A DNA stretch of 39,755 nucleotides from Rhodocyclales bacterium (GCA_026399475.1 JAPLQY010000009.1:1-39755); one strand, 5' to 3'. Counted from the stretch's first letter, positions 13,507-23,305 are shown. Program-made: numbers and translations. Notes: generated by a model from the letters alone, not told the origin.

Positions 13507-15963
13507 ATGAAGAAACAGAAACTGGTAGTGGTCGGCAACGGCATGGCCGGCATTCGCGCCGTGGAAGAGCTGCTCAAGCTCGCGCCCGATCTCTACGACA
13601 TCACCGTGTTCGGCGCCGAGCCGCACCCCAACTACAACCGCATCCTGCTCTCTCCGGTGCTGGCGGGCGAGATGACGATACAGGACATCATCCTCAATCC
13701 GCTCGGCTGGTATGCCGACAACGGCGTTCGCCTGCATGTCGGCAAGACCGTGACGAAGATCGATCGCACCGCGCGCAAGGTGATCGCCGCCGACGGCACC
13801 GAGGAAGAGTACGACCGCCTGTTGCTCGCCACCGGCTCGACGCCTTTCATGCTGCCCGTTCCCGGCAACGACCTGCCCGGCGTGATCAGCTATCGCGACA
13901 TCCGCGATACCGACGAGATGATCGCCACCGCCGCTACGCACAAGCATGCGGTGGTGATCGGCGGCGGCCTGCTCGGGCTCGAAGCCGCCAACGGCCTCAA
14001 GCTGCGCGGCATGGATGTCACCGTGGTGCACCTGATGCCCTGGCTGATGGAGCGCCAGTTGGACAAGGCCGCGGCCGACATGCTGAAGACCTCGCTCGAA
14101 GCGCGCGGCCTCAAGTTCCTGCTGGAGAAGCAGACCGAGGCGCTGATCCGCGGTGAGTCGGGGAGAGTTGCCGCGCTGCGCTTCAAGGACGGCCTCGAAA
14201 TTCCGGCCGACCTGGTGGTGATGGCGGCCGGCATCCGCCCCAACACGGCGCTGGCCGAATCGGCGAGGATCTACTGCAACCGCGGCATCGTGGTGAACGA
14301 CACCATGCAGACCTACGACCCGCGCATCTACGCTGTCGGCGAGTGCGTGGCGCATCGCGGCATCGCCTACGGCCTGGTGGCGCCCCTGTTCGAGCAGGCC
14401 AAAGTTTGCGCCAACCATCTGGCGAACTTCGGCATTGCGCGCTACACGGGATCGGTGACTTCGACCAAGCTCAAGGTGACCGGTATCGATCTCTTTTCCG
14501 CCGGCAACTTCATGGGCGGCGAAGGAACGGACGAGATTCTGCTGCACGATCCCTCGGGCGGCGTGTACAAGAAGCTGGTGGTTAAGAACGACACGCTGGT
14601 CGGCGCCGTGCTTTATGGCGACACGGCCGACGGCGCCTGGTATTTCCAGCTGGTCAAGGACGGGCAGAATATTCATGAGCTGCGCGATCACCTGATGTTC
14701 GGCCAGAATCATGTCGGCGACGTCGGCCATGCCGGTGTGTCGAAAGCTGCCGCCATGGCGGATGACGCACAGGTCTGCGGTTGCAACGGCGTCTGCAAGG
14801 GCGACATCGTCAAGGCGATCAAAAGCCAGGGCCTGTTCACGCTGGAGGACGTGCGCAAGCACACCAAGGCCTCCAGTTCCTGCGGTTCCTGCACCGGCCT
14901 GGTCGAGCAGATCCTGGCCTCGACCGTCGGCGGCGCGTACACGCCGTCGGAATCGAAGGACAAGCCGATGTGCGGCTGCACCGACCACTCGCACGGCGTG
15001 GTGCGCCAGACCATTCGCGAGCGGCACCTGCTCACCATTCCATCGGTCATGAGCTACATGGAGTGGAAGACGGCCAGCGGCTGCCCCTCCTGCCGTCCGG
15101 CGCTCAACTACTACCTGATCTCGACCTGGCCGGGCGAGGCGAAGGACGATCCGCAGTCGCGTTTCATCAACGAGCGGGCGCATGCCAACATCCAGAAGGA
15201 CGGCACCTATTCGGTGGTGCCGCGCATGTGGGGCGGGCTGACGACGCCGGCCGAGCTGCGGGTAATTGCCGATGTGGCCGAGAAATACGAGGTGCCGACG
15301 GTGAAAATGACCGGCGGCGCGCGCATCGACCTGCTCGGCATCAAGAAGGAAGACCTGCCCAAAGTCTGGGCCGATCTCGGTGCGGCGGGCATGGTTTCCG
15401 GCCACGCCTATGGCAAGAGCATCCGCACTGTGAAGACCTGCGTCGGCGCCGAGCATTGCCGCTTCGGTACGCAGCGCTCGATGGCGATGGGCGTCAAGCT
15501 GGAACGCATGCTGTTCGGCATGGGAGCGCCGCACAAGGTCAAGCTCGCCGTCAGCGGCTGTCCGCGCAACTGCGCCGAGGCAGGCATCAAGGACATCGGC
15601 GTGATCGGCGTGGATTCCGGCTACGAGCTTTATGTCGCCGGCAATGGCGGGATCAAGACCGAGGTGGCGCAGTTTATGTGCAAGGTGAAGACGGACGAGG
15701 ACGTGATGGAATATTCCGGCGCCTTCCTCCAGCTGTATCGCGAGGAAGGTTTTTACCTCGAACGCACCTGTCATTATGTCGCCCGTGTGGGTCTCGATCA
15801 CGTCAAGGCGGCTGTAGTGAGTGACGCGCTGCGGCGCAAGGAACTGCACGAGCGCCTGCTGTTCGCCCTGCAGGACTATGAAGATCCGTGGCAGGCCGCA
15901 GTAACGAAGCCGGCGGTGCGCCGCGAGTATGAAGTGATCAAACTCGAAGAGGTGCCGGCATGA
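13507..15963 (+). CDS. nirB: Assimilatory nitrite reductase (NADH), large subunit
   Basis: 818 residues, typical of NirB. The order is an FAD/NAD domain (KLVVVGNGMAGIRAVEELL, then VVIGGGLLGLEAANGLKLRG), BFD-type [2Fe-2S] cysteines (VCGCNGVCKGDI and SSCGSCTGLVEQIL), a second Cys pair (MCGC, about residue 490), and the siroheme/[4Fe-4S] cysteines KTCVGAEHCRFG and SGCPRNCAEAG. It reduces nitrite to ammonium in the cytoplasm. AAGGA lies 7 bases before the ATG. Its TGA overlaps the nirD ATG. Confidence 0.97.
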   Translation: MKKQKLVVVGNGMAGIRAVEELLKLAPDLYDITVFGAEPHPNYNRILLSPVLAGEMTIQDIILNPLGWYADNGVRLHVGKTVTKIDRTARKVIAADGTEEEYDRLLLATGSTPFMLPVPGNDLPGVISYRDIRDTDEMIATAATHKHAVVIGGGLLGLEAANGLKLRGMDVTVVHLMPWLMERQLDKAAADMLKTSLEARGLKFLLEKQTEALIRGESGRVAALRFKDGLEIPADLVVMAAGIRPNTALAESARIYCNRGIVVNDTMQTYDPRIYAVGECVAHRGIAYGLVAPLFEQAKVCANHLANFGIARYTGSVTSTKLKVTGIDLFSAGNFMGGEGTDEILLHDPSGGVYKKLVVKNDTLVGAVLYGDTADGAWYFQLVKDGQNIHELRDHLMFGQNHVGDVGHAGVSKAAAMADDAQVCGCNGVCKGDIVKAIKSQGLFTLEDVRKHTKASSSCGSCTGLVEQILASTVGGAYTPSESKDKPMCGCTDHSHGVVRQTIRERHLLTIPSVMSYMEWKTASGCPSCRPALNYYLISTWPGEAKDDPQSRFINERAHANIQKDGTYSVVPRMWGGLTTPAELRVIADVAEKYEVPTVKMTGGARIDLLGIKKEDLPKVWADLGAAGMVSGHAYGKSIRTVKTCVGAEHCRFGTQRSMAMGVKLERMLFGMGAPHKVKLAVSGCPRNCAEAGIKDIGVIGVDSGYELYVAGNGGIKTEVAQFMCKVKTDEDVMEYSGAFLQLYREEGFYLERTCHYVARVGLDHVKAAVVSDALRRKELHERLLFALQDYEDPWQAAVTKPAVRREYEVIKLEEVPA

Positions 15964-16271
15964 ACGACTGGATCAAGGTCTGCGCTCTGGACGAAATCGC
16001 GCCCCAGGGCAGCCGCATGGTTGCCTCGTCGCAAGGGAATATCGCCATCTTCCGTACCGCGGACGACCACGTCTTCGGCTTGCACGACAAATGCCCGCAC
16101 AAAGGAGGGCCGCTGTCGCAGGGCATAGTCCATGGCGAAACGGTGACCTGTCCGCTGCATGGCTTCAAGATCGGCCTCAAGGACGGTGAAGCCGTGGCGC
16201 CGGACAAGGGCTGCGCGCGCCGCTTCGAAGTGAAGCTTGATGGCGGCGCGGTGTGGCTGCAACTGACATAG
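15960..16271 (+). CDS. nirD: Nitrite reductase small subunit, Rieske-type
   Basis: 103 residues with both Rieske ligand boxes, DKCPHKGGPL and CPLHGFKI, so it should hold a [2Fe-2S] cluster; E. coli NirD lacks these ligands. It starts inside the nirB stop (ATGA), so the two are translationally coupled. It works with NirB in nitrite reduction. Confidence 0.95.
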   Translation: MNDWIKVCALDEIAPQGSRMVASSQGNIAIFRTADDHVFGLHDKCPHKGGPLSQGIVHGETVTCPLHGFKIGLKDGEAVAPDKGCARRFEVKLDGGAVWLQLT

Positions 16272-16273
16272 TC

Positions 16274-16294
16274 GCCGTATCACCAGCGCCGACT
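16274..16294 (+). repeat. Dispersed motif, copy 3
   Basis: Begins 2 bases after the nirD stop and is followed by GTTGA, as in the nrtB copy; lies before the long palindrome at 16323. Confidence 0.7.
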
Positions 16295-16322
16295 GTTGAC
16301 CATGGCAAGCGAAGCAAAAGTC

Positions 16323-16433
16323 TTTAACCGCAGAGGCGCAGAGGCGCAGAGGATGCGCAGAGCAAACCGATCTTGCGCTATTGCCTTAGCCGTTCTCTGC
16401 GTTGTCTCTGCGCCTCCGCGCCTCTGCGGTAAA
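16323..16433. repeat. Long imperfect palindrome, GCAGAGGCGCAGAGG repeat
   Basis: The left arm TTTAACCGCAGAGGCGCAGA (16323-16342, extending to 16351) and the right arm ending GCCTCTGCGGTAAA (16405-16433) are reverse complements with two differences. Between them are other GCAGAG/CTCTGC pieces. It separates nirD from nasA and could form a large RNA hairpin, perhaps altering the ratio of NirBD to NasA. Confidence 0.8.
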
Positions 16434-16468
16434 GGCTTTCATGTCTTTCAGATCCGGGCAGACTCGTG

Positions 16469-19189
16469 ATGGAGACCAAATCCACCTGCCCTTACTGCGG
16501 CGTCGGCTGCGGCGTAATCATCGAGCATGATGAAACGCGGATCACCGGAGTACGCGGTGACCCGGATCATCCGGCGAACTTTGGCCGGCTGTGCACCAAA
16601 GGCGGCACGCTGCACCTGACGGCGACGCCGCAGGTCATGGCGCAGCGCCTCACGTATCCGCAACTGCGCCGCGACAAAGCCGCGCCGCGCGGGAAGGCGA
16701 GCTGGGACGCCGCGCTCGATCACGCCGCGGAGAAATTCGCCCGCACCATCAGCGAGCACGGCCCCGACAGCGTCGCTTTCTACATCAGCGGGCAACTGAT
16801 GACCGAGGACTACTACGTCTTCAACAAGCTGGCCAAGGGCCTGATCGGCACCAACAACGTCGACACCAACTCGCGCCTGTGCATGAGTTCTGCCGTGGCC
16901 GGCTACAAGGCTACGCTGGGCGCCGACGCGCCGCCTTGTTCCTACGAGGATATCGATCACGTTGACTGCCTGCTGATCGCCGGCGCCAATACCGCCTGGG
17001 CGCACCCGGTGCTGTTCCGTCGCATCGAGGACGCGCGCAAGGCCCGGCCGCAGATGAAGTTGATCGTGGTCGATCCGCGTCGCACCGACACGGCAGAAGC
17101 CGCCGACCTGCACCTCGCCATCCTGCCAGGCACCGACATCGCGCTCTACAACGCGATGCTGCACGTGCTGCTGTGGGAAGACCTGGTCGACCTCGATTAC
17201 ATCCGTGCCCACACCGAGGGCTTTGACGCGCTGAAGGCCCTGGTGCGTGACTACACGCCGGCCATGGCGGCCGACATCTGCGGTGTGAAAGCGGAGGACA
17301 TCGTCACCGCCGCGCGCTGGTTCGGCCAGGCGCCGGCGGCGCTCTCGCTCTACTGCCAGGGGCTCAACCAGTCCAGCCACGGCACCGACAACAATGCTGC
17401 GATCATTCATCTGCACCTCGCCACCGGCAAGATCGGCAAGCCGGGCTGCGGCCCGTTCTCGCTGACAGGCCAGCCCAATGCGATGGGCGGGCGCGAGGTT
17501 GGCGGCCTGGCCAACCTGCTCTCGGCGCATCGCGACATGACCAACCCCGAGCATCGTGCCGAAGTCGCGCGTCTGTGGGGCGTTGCGGACGTCCCCGCCA
17601 AACCTGGCCTGACTGCGGTGGAACTGTTCGAGGCGGTGCATCGCGGCGAGATCAAGGCGCTGTGGATCGCCTGCACCAATCCGGCCCAGTCCCTGCCCGA
17701 CCTGACGAAAGTGCATGAGTCGCTGGCCAAGTGTCCCTTCGTCGTGCTGCAGGAAGTCAGCGCCGACACCGAAACCGCGGCCTACGCCGATCTGCTGCTG
17801 CCGGCCGCCGGCTGGGGCGAGAAGGAAGGCACGGTGACCAATTCCGAGCGCCGCATTACCCGCGTCAAGGCGGCGGTGCCGGCGCCGGGCGAGGCGCGGG
17901 CGGATTGGCGCATCGTCGTCGATTTCGCGCATCGGCTGGAAAGCCGCTTGCCGGCACGAGAGCGGACACTGTTCCCATATGAGAACGCCGAAGACGTGTT
18001 CAACGAGCACCGCGCCAGCACCATTGGCCGTGATCTCGATATCGGCGGCCTCTCCTACGCGCTACTGGAAGCCTCGGGTCCGCAGCAATGGCCGCTGCGC
18101 GAGGGCGCCACGGCTGGCACGCCGCGCCTCTACGCCGACGGCATCTACCCGACGGCCAGCGGCCGAGCCAGCTTCAAGCTAGTCCAGCATCGCCCGACCG
18201 CTGAAACCGCCGATGCGCGCCATCCGCTGCATCTCAACACGGGTCGCCTGCGCGACCAGTGGCACGGCATGAGCCGCACCGGCGTGGTGCCGCGGCTGTT
18301 CGCCCATGCGCCGGAGCCGGCCATCGAAATGAACGCCCGCGATATGGAGCGGCGCGGCATTGCCGAGGGAGACCTGGTACGCGTCAAGGGCAAGCGCGGG
18401 TCGCTGCTGCTGCGCGCGGTGGCGTCGAATACCCTGCGCCCGGCCCAGACCTACGTTCCCATGCACTGGGGCGGGCGCTTCATGCGCGGTCTTGGTGTGA
18501 ATGCCCTGACCCTGCCGGTCACCGACCCGGTCTCGCGCCAGCCGGAGCTCAAGCACGCGGCGGTGCAGGTGGAGAAATTCGCTACCGGCTGGCAACTGGT
18601 GGCCATGCGCCGCGATGACGAAGGCGGTTTGCACGCGGCGCTGCAGCCCTGGCTGGGGCGCTTCGACCATGCCACGCTGACCCTGGCCGGGCGCGAGTCC
18701 ACGGTGGTTGTGCTGCGCGCCTGGGGCGCCCCCGAGACCCCCGTGCCGGCGCCGGAAGTCCTGGCGGAGCTTGCCGCTGCGATGGGCCTCGATTCACCGG
18801 CGGCACTTGCTTTCAACGATACCCGGCGCGGCATCGCCAAGCGCGCCCTGATCGAGGACGACCGCCTTGCCGGCGCCTTGTTGTGCAACGAAACCCGTGC
18901 CACCGACTGGCTGCTCGACCTCATTGCGCGGGGTGGCAGCACCGCCGAACTGCGCAAATGGCTGTTCGCCCCGCTCGCCACCCCGCCCGCCGCCAGCCCC
19001 GCGCGCGGCCGCATCGTCTGCAACTGTTTCGATGTCTCGGAAAACGAAATCCGCGCCGATCTGGCGGCCGGGCTGGACCTCGCGGCGCTGCAAGCCAAGA
19101 GCAAGTGCGGTACCAACTGCGGCTCCTGCCTGCCGGAGCTGAAGCGCCTGGCGGCGAAGACGGAAGTGCCGGCCGCTGTCGGCGCTTGA
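16469..19189 (+). CDS. nasA: Assimilatory nitrate reductase, catalytic subunit
   Basis: 906 residues. N-terminal [4Fe-4S] cysteines are in CPYCGVGCGVII and GRLCTKGG. Molybdopterin-binding segments follow (NTNSRLCMSSAVAGYK, GANTAWAHPVLFRRI, VDPRRTDTAEAAD, GLNQSSHGTDNNAAI, LTGQPNAMGGREVGG). A C-terminal BFD-like [2Fe-2S] domain (VCNCFDVSENEI, KCGTNCGSCLPELK) marks the NasA/NasC assimilatory type. No signal peptide, so cytoplasmic. It reduces nitrate to nitrite. GTG at 16466 is a second possible start; no clear ribosome site is seen for either. Confidence 0.97.
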   Translation: METKSTCPYCGVGCGVIIEHDETRITGVRGDPDHPANFGRLCTKGGTLHLTATPQVMAQRLTYPQLRRDKAAPRGKASWDAALDHAAEKFARTISEHGPDSVAFYISGQLMTEDYYVFNKLAKGLIGTNNVDTNSRLCMSSAVAGYKATLGADAPPCSYEDIDHVDCLLIAGANTAWAHPVLFRRIEDARKARPQMKLIVVDPRRTDTAEAADLHLAILPGTDIALYNAMLHVLLWEDLVDLDYIRAHTEGFDALKALVRDYTPAMAADICGVKAEDIVTAARWFGQAPAALSLYCQGLNQSSHGTDNNAAIIHLHLATGKIGKPGCGPFSLTGQPNAMGGREVGGLANLLSAHRDMTNPEHRAEVARLWGVADVPAKPGLTAVELFEAVHRGEIKALWIACTNPAQSLPDLTKVHESLAKCPFVVLQEVSADTETAAYADLLLPAAGWGEKEGTVTNSERRITRVKAAVPAPGEARADWRIVVDFAHRLESRLPARERTLFPYENAEDVFNEHRASTIGRDLDIGGLSYALLEASGPQQWPLREGATAGTPRLYADGIYPTASGRASFKLVQHRPTAETADARHPLHLNTGRLRDQWHGMSRTGVVPRLFAHAPEPAIEMNARDMERRGIAEGDLVRVKGKRGSLLLRAVASNTLRPAQTYVPMHWGGRFMRGLGVNALTLPVTDPVSRQPELKHAAVQVEKFATGWQLVAMRRDDEGGLHAALQPWLGRFDHATLTLAGRESTVVVLRAWGAPETPVPAPEVLAELAAAMGLDSPAALAFNDTRRGIAKRALIEDDRLAGALLCNETRATDWLLDLIARGGSTAELRKWLFAPLATPPAASPARGRIVCNCFDVSENEIRADLAAGLDLAALQAKSKCGTNCGSCLPELKRLAAKTEVPAAVGA

Positions 19190-19278
19190 ATTTGCGGCGT
19201 CCCTGGCGTGGTGCCCACAAAGACGGCAACCCATATTGACGCCTCCATTCCTGAACAACGGAAACATCGCGCTTCGAG

Positions 19279-20760
19279 TTACCGAGCCGTAGCGGTCGTA
19301 TCCTCCAGTTCCCGGTTTGCAGCAAGGGCACGCCGCGAAAGAGCGCGGCCCGCAGCCGCAATGGCGAGCGCGAGGACGATCAGGCCCGCGGCGACGGCGA
19401 AGGTGATCCGCATGCCGGTGGCAACAGCCTCGGTAGGCGCGGCCGTGATGTCGGCCATCGCCGACCCGAGCGCGAACACGGTGCCCATGACGGAGGCGCC
19501 GGTGATGAGGCCCAGATTGCGCGACAGGTTGAGCAGGCCGGCGACCACACCGCGCTGTTCGGGCCGGATGCTGGTCATCACGGCCGTGTTGTTGGCCGCC
19601 TGGAACAGCGCATAGCCGGCGGTGACGACAACCAGCGGCGCGATGTAGGCCGGGATGCCGAAGCGCGCCGGCAGCAGGGAAAGCAGGGCGCAGCCGAGCA
19701 GCATCGCGACCAGCCCGACGATGCTCATGCGGGTGGCGCCGAGCCGGTCCACCAGGCGGCCGGCCGGCACCCCGGTCAGCGCCGCGACGACGGGGCCAGC
19801 GGACATGACCAGGCCGACGCGGGCGGCGTCGAGCCCGAGTGCGCCCGAGAGATAGAAGGGGCCGACCACTAGCGTCGCCATCACCACGGTGGTGACCAGT
19901 GCGCTCGTGGCGAAGCCCGCGCCCAGCACCGGCTCGCGGAACAGCGCCGGGCGCAGCAGGGGCGAGGCGGCCCGTGTTTCGGCCCACACGAACAGGCCGC
20001 CGCCCAAGGCCGCCGACAGCAGCAGGGCCAAGTTGACCGCACTGAAACTGCCGCGCCCGAGCGTTATGGCAAGCGCGTAGGCGGCGAGCGTCAGCGCCAG
20101 CAACAGCGTGCCGACAGCATCGAAGCCGGCGGCATCCACCTTCTGCCGCAGGCGGTCGGCGGGCAGGTGGCGACGGGCGAGGAACAGGGCGAGGATGCCC
20201 AGCGGCAGGTTGACGAGGAAGATCGCCGGCCAGCCGCAGGCGGCGATCAGCAGGCCGCCGAGCGTGGGGCCGAGCGCGGTGCCGATGGCCGACATCGTGC
20301 CGAGCAGGCCCATGGCGCTGCCGGTTTTCTCTTTCGGCACCGCCTCGCCGACGAAGGCCAGGGTCAGCGCCATCATGATCGCCGCGCCCAGGCCCTGCGC
20401 GGCGCGGGCGGTGATCAGCAGGCCCAGCGTGGGGGCGAGGGCGCACAGCACCGAGGCCAGGGTGAACAGGAAGAGGCCGGCCAGCAGCAGCCGGCGGCGG
20501 CCGACCAGGTCACCCAGTCGACCGACGCTGACGATCAGGGTGGTCACCGCGAGCAGGTAGGCGAGGACGACCCACTGCACTTCCTGGAAGGAGGCGGCGA
20601 AGGCCAGCGCCAAGGTCGGCAGGGCGACATTGGCGATGCTGGTGCCGAGCGAGGAAAGCAGCATGGACAGCGCCAGGCCGGCCAGTGCCCAGCGACCCGA
20701 CGGCGCCGCTTCCCGGCTGGCGGCAACGGCCATTTCCTGCGAGGCAACGATGGTATTCAT
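19279..20760 (-). CDS. DHA2-type MFS drug exporter
   Basis: 493 residues with about 14 hydrophobic segments. Motif A GRLGDLVGRRRLLL and the antiporter motif GTALGPTLGGLL are clear. It is likely a proton-driven exporter of small toxic compounds; its substrate is unknown. The start MNTIVAS has AAGGAG upstream, with a run of eight T on the plus strand just before it. It is divergent from a LysR gene, the usual arrangement for a regulated exporter. Confidence 0.9.
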   Translation of the reverse strand: MNTIVASQEMAVAASREAAPSGRWALAGLALSMLLSSLGTSIANVALPTLALAFAASFQEVQWVVLAYLLAVTTLIVSVGRLGDLVGRRRLLLAGLFLFTLASVLCALAPTLGLLITARAAQGLGAAIMMALTLAFVGEAVPKEKTGSAMGLLGTMSAIGTALGPTLGGLLIAACGWPAIFLVNLPLGILALFLARRHLPADRLRQKVDAAGFDAVGTLLLALTLAAYALAITLGRGSFSAVNLALLLSAALGGGLFVWAETRAASPLLRPALFREPVLGAGFATSALVTTVVMATLVVGPFYLSGALGLDAARVGLVMSAGPVVAALTGVPAGRLVDRLGATRMSIVGLVAMLLGCALLSLLPARFGIPAYIAPLVVVTAGYALFQAANNTAVMTSIRPEQRGVVAGLLNLSRNLGLITGASVMGTVFALGSAMADITAAPTEAVATGMRITFAVAAGLIVLALAIAAAGRALSRRALAANRELEDTTATAR

Positions 20761-20836
20761 GATGGACTCCTTTTTTTTGCGGTTCCCGAAGCGGGATTGC
20801 CGCCAGCGTAGCCCGCGGCGAGGCATGGCGGAAGAC

Positions 20837-20891
20837 GCAGCGTTTGCACTTTATTCATGCGTCTGACGCCATGTATGGCAGCAAACGCTGC
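20837..20891. promoter_or_regulatory. LysR-type operator: 11-base inverted repeat
   Basis: GCAGCGTTTGC (20837-20847) and GCAAACGCTGC (20881-20891) are perfect reverse complements 33 bases apart, in the gap between the divergent MFS and LysR genes. LysR proteins bind such spaced dyads as tetramers. Confidence 0.6.
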
Positions 20892-20903
20892 TATCGTTCC
20901 GCC

Positions 20904-21800
20904 ATGGCCACACCCGATCTGAACCTGCTGCTCACGCTCGACGTGCTGCTCGCCGAAGGCAGCGTTGCCGGCGCCGCCCGCCGCCTGCGGCTCAGCCCCT
21001 CGGCAATGAGCCGGGCGCTGGCGCGCCTGCGCGAGACCACCGGCGATCCCCTGCTGGTCAGGGCCGGGCGCGGCCTGGTGCCGACGCCGCGGGCGATCGA
21101 ACTGCGCGAACGGGTCGCCCAACTCGTGCAGGACGGTAAGGAAGTCCTGCGCCCCGCGCGCAAACTCGAGCTCGGGCAACTGCAGCGGACCTTCACCCTG
21201 CGCACCAGCGAAGGCTTCGTCGAGAACTTCGGGCCGGAACTCATCGCCCGCGTCGGCGCACAGGCACCCGGCGTGCGCCTGTGCTTCGTGCAGAAGCCCG
21301 ACAAGGACAGCGCGCCGCTGCGCGACGGCATCGTCGACCTGGAAACCGGTGTCGTCGGCAATGCCGCGGCCCCCGAGCTGCGCGTGCAGGCCCTGTTCCG
21401 CGACCGCTTCATCGGCGTCGTGCGTACCGGGCACCCGCTGTGCAAGGGCCGGATCACCCCGGCCCGCTACGCGGCCGGCCGGCACATCTACTTCTCGCGG
21501 CAGGGCCGCGACCGGGGGCCGGTCGACGAAGCCCTGGCCGCGCTCGGCCTCGAGCGGCGGATCGTCACCATCGTTGGCAGCTTCCCGGCCGCGCTGGCCC
21601 TGGCCCGCGCCTCCGACCTGATCGCCAGCGTTCCCGAGCGCCACACCGGCAATCTGCGCGCCGGAATGCACAGCTTCACGCTCCCGGTCGCCACCCCGGA
21701 GTTCACGGTTTCATTGCTCTGGCATCCACGGCTGCATGCCGATCCGGCGCATCGGTGGCTGCGCGGGTTGGTCAGGGATGTTTGCGCGGGGCTGAAATAG
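20904..21800 (+). CDS. LysR-family transcriptional regulator
   Basis: 298 residues. The N-terminal helix-turn-helix is LLLTLDVLLAEGSVAGAARRLRLSPSAMSRALARLRE, and a co-inducer domain follows to about residue 290. ATPDLNLL at the start is typical for this subgroup. The ATG at 20904 gives the normal length; no good ribosome site is seen. It most likely controls the divergent MFS exporter and itself. Confidence 0.92.
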   Translation: MATPDLNLLLTLDVLLAEGSVAGAARRLRLSPSAMSRALARLRETTGDPLLVRAGRGLVPTPRAIELRERVAQLVQDGKEVLRPARKLELGQLQRTFTLRTSEGFVENFGPELIARVGAQAPGVRLCFVQKPDKDSAPLRDGIVDLETGVVGNAAAPELRVQALFRDRFIGVVRTGHPLCKGRITPARYAAGRHIYFSRQGRDRGPVDEALAALGLERRIVTIVGSFPAALALARASDLIASVPERHTGNLRAGMHSFTLPVATPEFTVSLLWHPRLHADPAHRWLRGLVRDVCAGLK

Positions 21801-21831
21801 ACGGGGCGGCTTCGCAAGGCTTCTCCAAAGC

Positions 21832-21852
21832 GCCGTGCAGTCAACGCCGACT
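21832..21852 (+). repeat. Dispersed motif, copy 4 (one mismatch)
   Basis: Reads CAACGCCGACT in place of CAGCGCCGACT. It lies just after the LysR gene. Confidence 0.6.
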
Positions 21853-21917
21853 CTTCCGAAATAATTGGCCCCGGCTAGTTTGGTGGAAATGCTGATTCGT
21901 TCGGCTCGGTCTGCTAG

Positions 21918-21949
21918 TCGGCCTTATGTAGCGCTCCACATAAGGCCGA
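21918..21949. repeat. Perfect 12-bp hairpin
   Basis: TCGGCCTTATGT and ACATAAGGCCGA pair fully around an 8-base loop AGCGCTCC. No T tract follows, so it is not a classic terminator of the LysR gene, though it could stabilise the mRNA end. It may also be part of a small repeat element. Confidence 0.75.
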
Positions 21950-21962
21950 TGAACAGACGCCC

Positions 21963-21983
21963 GCCGTCTCACCAGCGCCGACT
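21963..21983 (+). repeat. Dispersed motif, copy 5
   Basis: Exact motif match; 131 bases downstream of copy 4, both followed by CTTC. The 12-bp hairpin lies between them. Confidence 0.7.
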
Positions 21984-22076
21984 CTTCAGTTAGCCCTTCA
22001 TGCTTTTCCCTTGGTGGCGTACAGGAAACGGCGTGAGCCGATTACCGGTCGCAGCCCTTCATAATCGAATCACAAA

Positions 22077-22107
22077 ATGAGCCGAATAATGCTAGGATTC
22101 GGCTCAT
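22077..22107. promoter_or_regulatory. Palindrome before fic, candidate operator
   Basis: ATGAGCCGAAT (22077-22087) and ATTCGGCTCAT (22097-22107) are perfect reverse complements with a 9-base centre. The right arm ends 22 bases before the fic start, so a bound protein would block transcription. The Fic protein's own winged-helix tail is a plausible binder. Confidence 0.6.
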
Positions 22108-22129
22108 GCCGTTCTCTTCCGGAGCTCCG

Positions 22130-23305
22130 ATGCCGCACTGGATCTGGCAACACCCGCAATGGCCACAGCTTGGCTGGAATGCCGAGGCGCTGGCGCCGCC
22201 GCTGCGCCAGGTCACGCTGGCGCAGGGGGCCTTGCTGGGCCGGGCGCGCGGCGCCGACGCGGCGCTGCAGGCGGAATTCAACCTCGACGCGCTGTTGCGG
22301 AACATCGTCAATTCCAGCGCCATCGAGGGCGAACACCTTGATGTCGAATCCGTGCGTTCCAGTCTGGCGCGGCGCCTTGGCCTGGATGCCGCCGCCACCG
22401 TCCCGCCAGGGGCGCGCGGCGAGGGTCTCTCGCACATCATGTGGGATGCCACCGCCAATCTCGATGCGCCGCTGAGCAAGGCCCGCCTGCTGCGGTGGCA
22501 CCGATGGCTGTTCGCCGGTGACGATGGCGTCCTCGGCCGCAGGATTCGCATCGGCGACTGGCGCGGGCCGGAACCAATGCAGGTGGTTTCGGGCCGCGTG
22601 GATCGCCCCGTGGTGCATTTCGAGGCTCCGCCGCGCGAAGGCCTCGAAGCCCGCATCGCCGACTTCCTCGCCTGGTTCAACGCCAGTCGCCGCGACACCC
22701 GGCTCGATCCCTTGCTGCGTGCGGCCATCGCGCACTTCTGGTTCGTTACGCTGCATCCCTTCGACGACGGCAACGGCCGCATCGCCCGCGCCCTGACCGA
22801 CCTCGCGCTGGCCCAGGGCGAGGGGCAGAGCATCCGTTTCTACGCCATGTCGGTCGCCATCCTGGCTGACCGCAAGGGCTATTACCGGCAGCTCGAAAGC
22901 GCGCAGAAAATCGAATCGACCGGCCAGGCGCTGGACCTCACGCCCTGGCTGCAATGGTTCCTCGCCACCCTGCGGCAGGCCGTAGACGACGCCTTGGCGC
23001 AGATCGATCGTGTGCTGGGCAAGAGCCGCTTCTGGCTGCTCCACCGCGAGCAAAGCCTCGGCCCGGAGCAGGTCAAGGTGCTCAATCGTCTGCTCGACGG
23101 CGACCGGCCGGGGCGCGGCGGGTTTGCCCAGGGCATCAGCGCCGCCCAGTATCAGGCCGTTACCCGGGTCAGCAAGGCGACCGCCACGCGGCATCTCGCT
23201 GACCTCGTCGCCAAGGCTTGCCTTGTGAAACTGCCCGGCGGCGGGCGCAATACCCGCTACCGGATCGCCCCCGACCCGCAAACCGAAGCAAACCCCTCCT
23301 CTTGA
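22130..23305 (+). CDS. Fic-domain AMP-transferase-like protein with winged helix
   Basis: 391 residues. The DUF4172-type N-terminus ([12 protein letters not shown]) is followed by the inhibitory motif SSAIEGE (about 61-67), the Fic active-site loop [12 protein letters not shown] (His about residue 209) and a C-terminal winged-helix region (about 310-375, [17 protein letters not shown]). Fic proteins transfer AMP or other groups to protein hydroxyls; the intact inhibitory Glu suggests self-inhibition. The start has GGAG 7 bases upstream; an earlier in-frame ATG lies within the palindrome. Confidence 0.92.
   Translation: MPHWIWQHPQWPQLGWNAEALAPPLRQVTLAQGALLGRARGADAALQAEFNLDALLRNIVNSSAIEGEHLDVESVRSSLARRLGLDAAATVPPGARGEGLSHIMWDATANLDAPLSKARLLRWHRWLFAGDDGVLGRRIRIGDWRGPEPMQVVSGRVDRPVVHFEAPPREGLEARIADFLAWFNASRRDTRLDPLLRAAIAHFWFVTLHPFDDGNGRIARALTDLALAQGEGQSIRFYAMSVAILADRKGYYRQLESAQKIESTGQALDLTPWLQWFLATLRQAVDDALAQIDRVLGKSRFWLLHREQSLGPEQVKVLNRLLDGDRPGRGGFAQGISAAQYQAVTRVSKATATRHLADLVAKACLVKLPGGGRNTRYRIAPDPQTEANPSS

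Larger units (their letters stand above)
21801..22076. other. Intergenic region with two motif copies and a hairpin
   Basis: With the palindrome that follows, about 330 bases have no gene. It contains two GCCGT-N5-CA(G/A)CGCCGACT copies (21832-21852 and 21963-21983) that flank the 12-bp hairpin at 21918-21949. No credible open reading frame. Confidence 0.6.

Noticed and set aside
13357..15849. 830-codon open frame on the minus strand opposite nirB
   Set aside because: Shadow of nirB in GC-rich DNA; the translation has no recognisable domains, while nirB is fully conserved.
21918..21949. Rho-independent terminator for the LysR gene
   Set aside because: Stem is strong but no T run follows.
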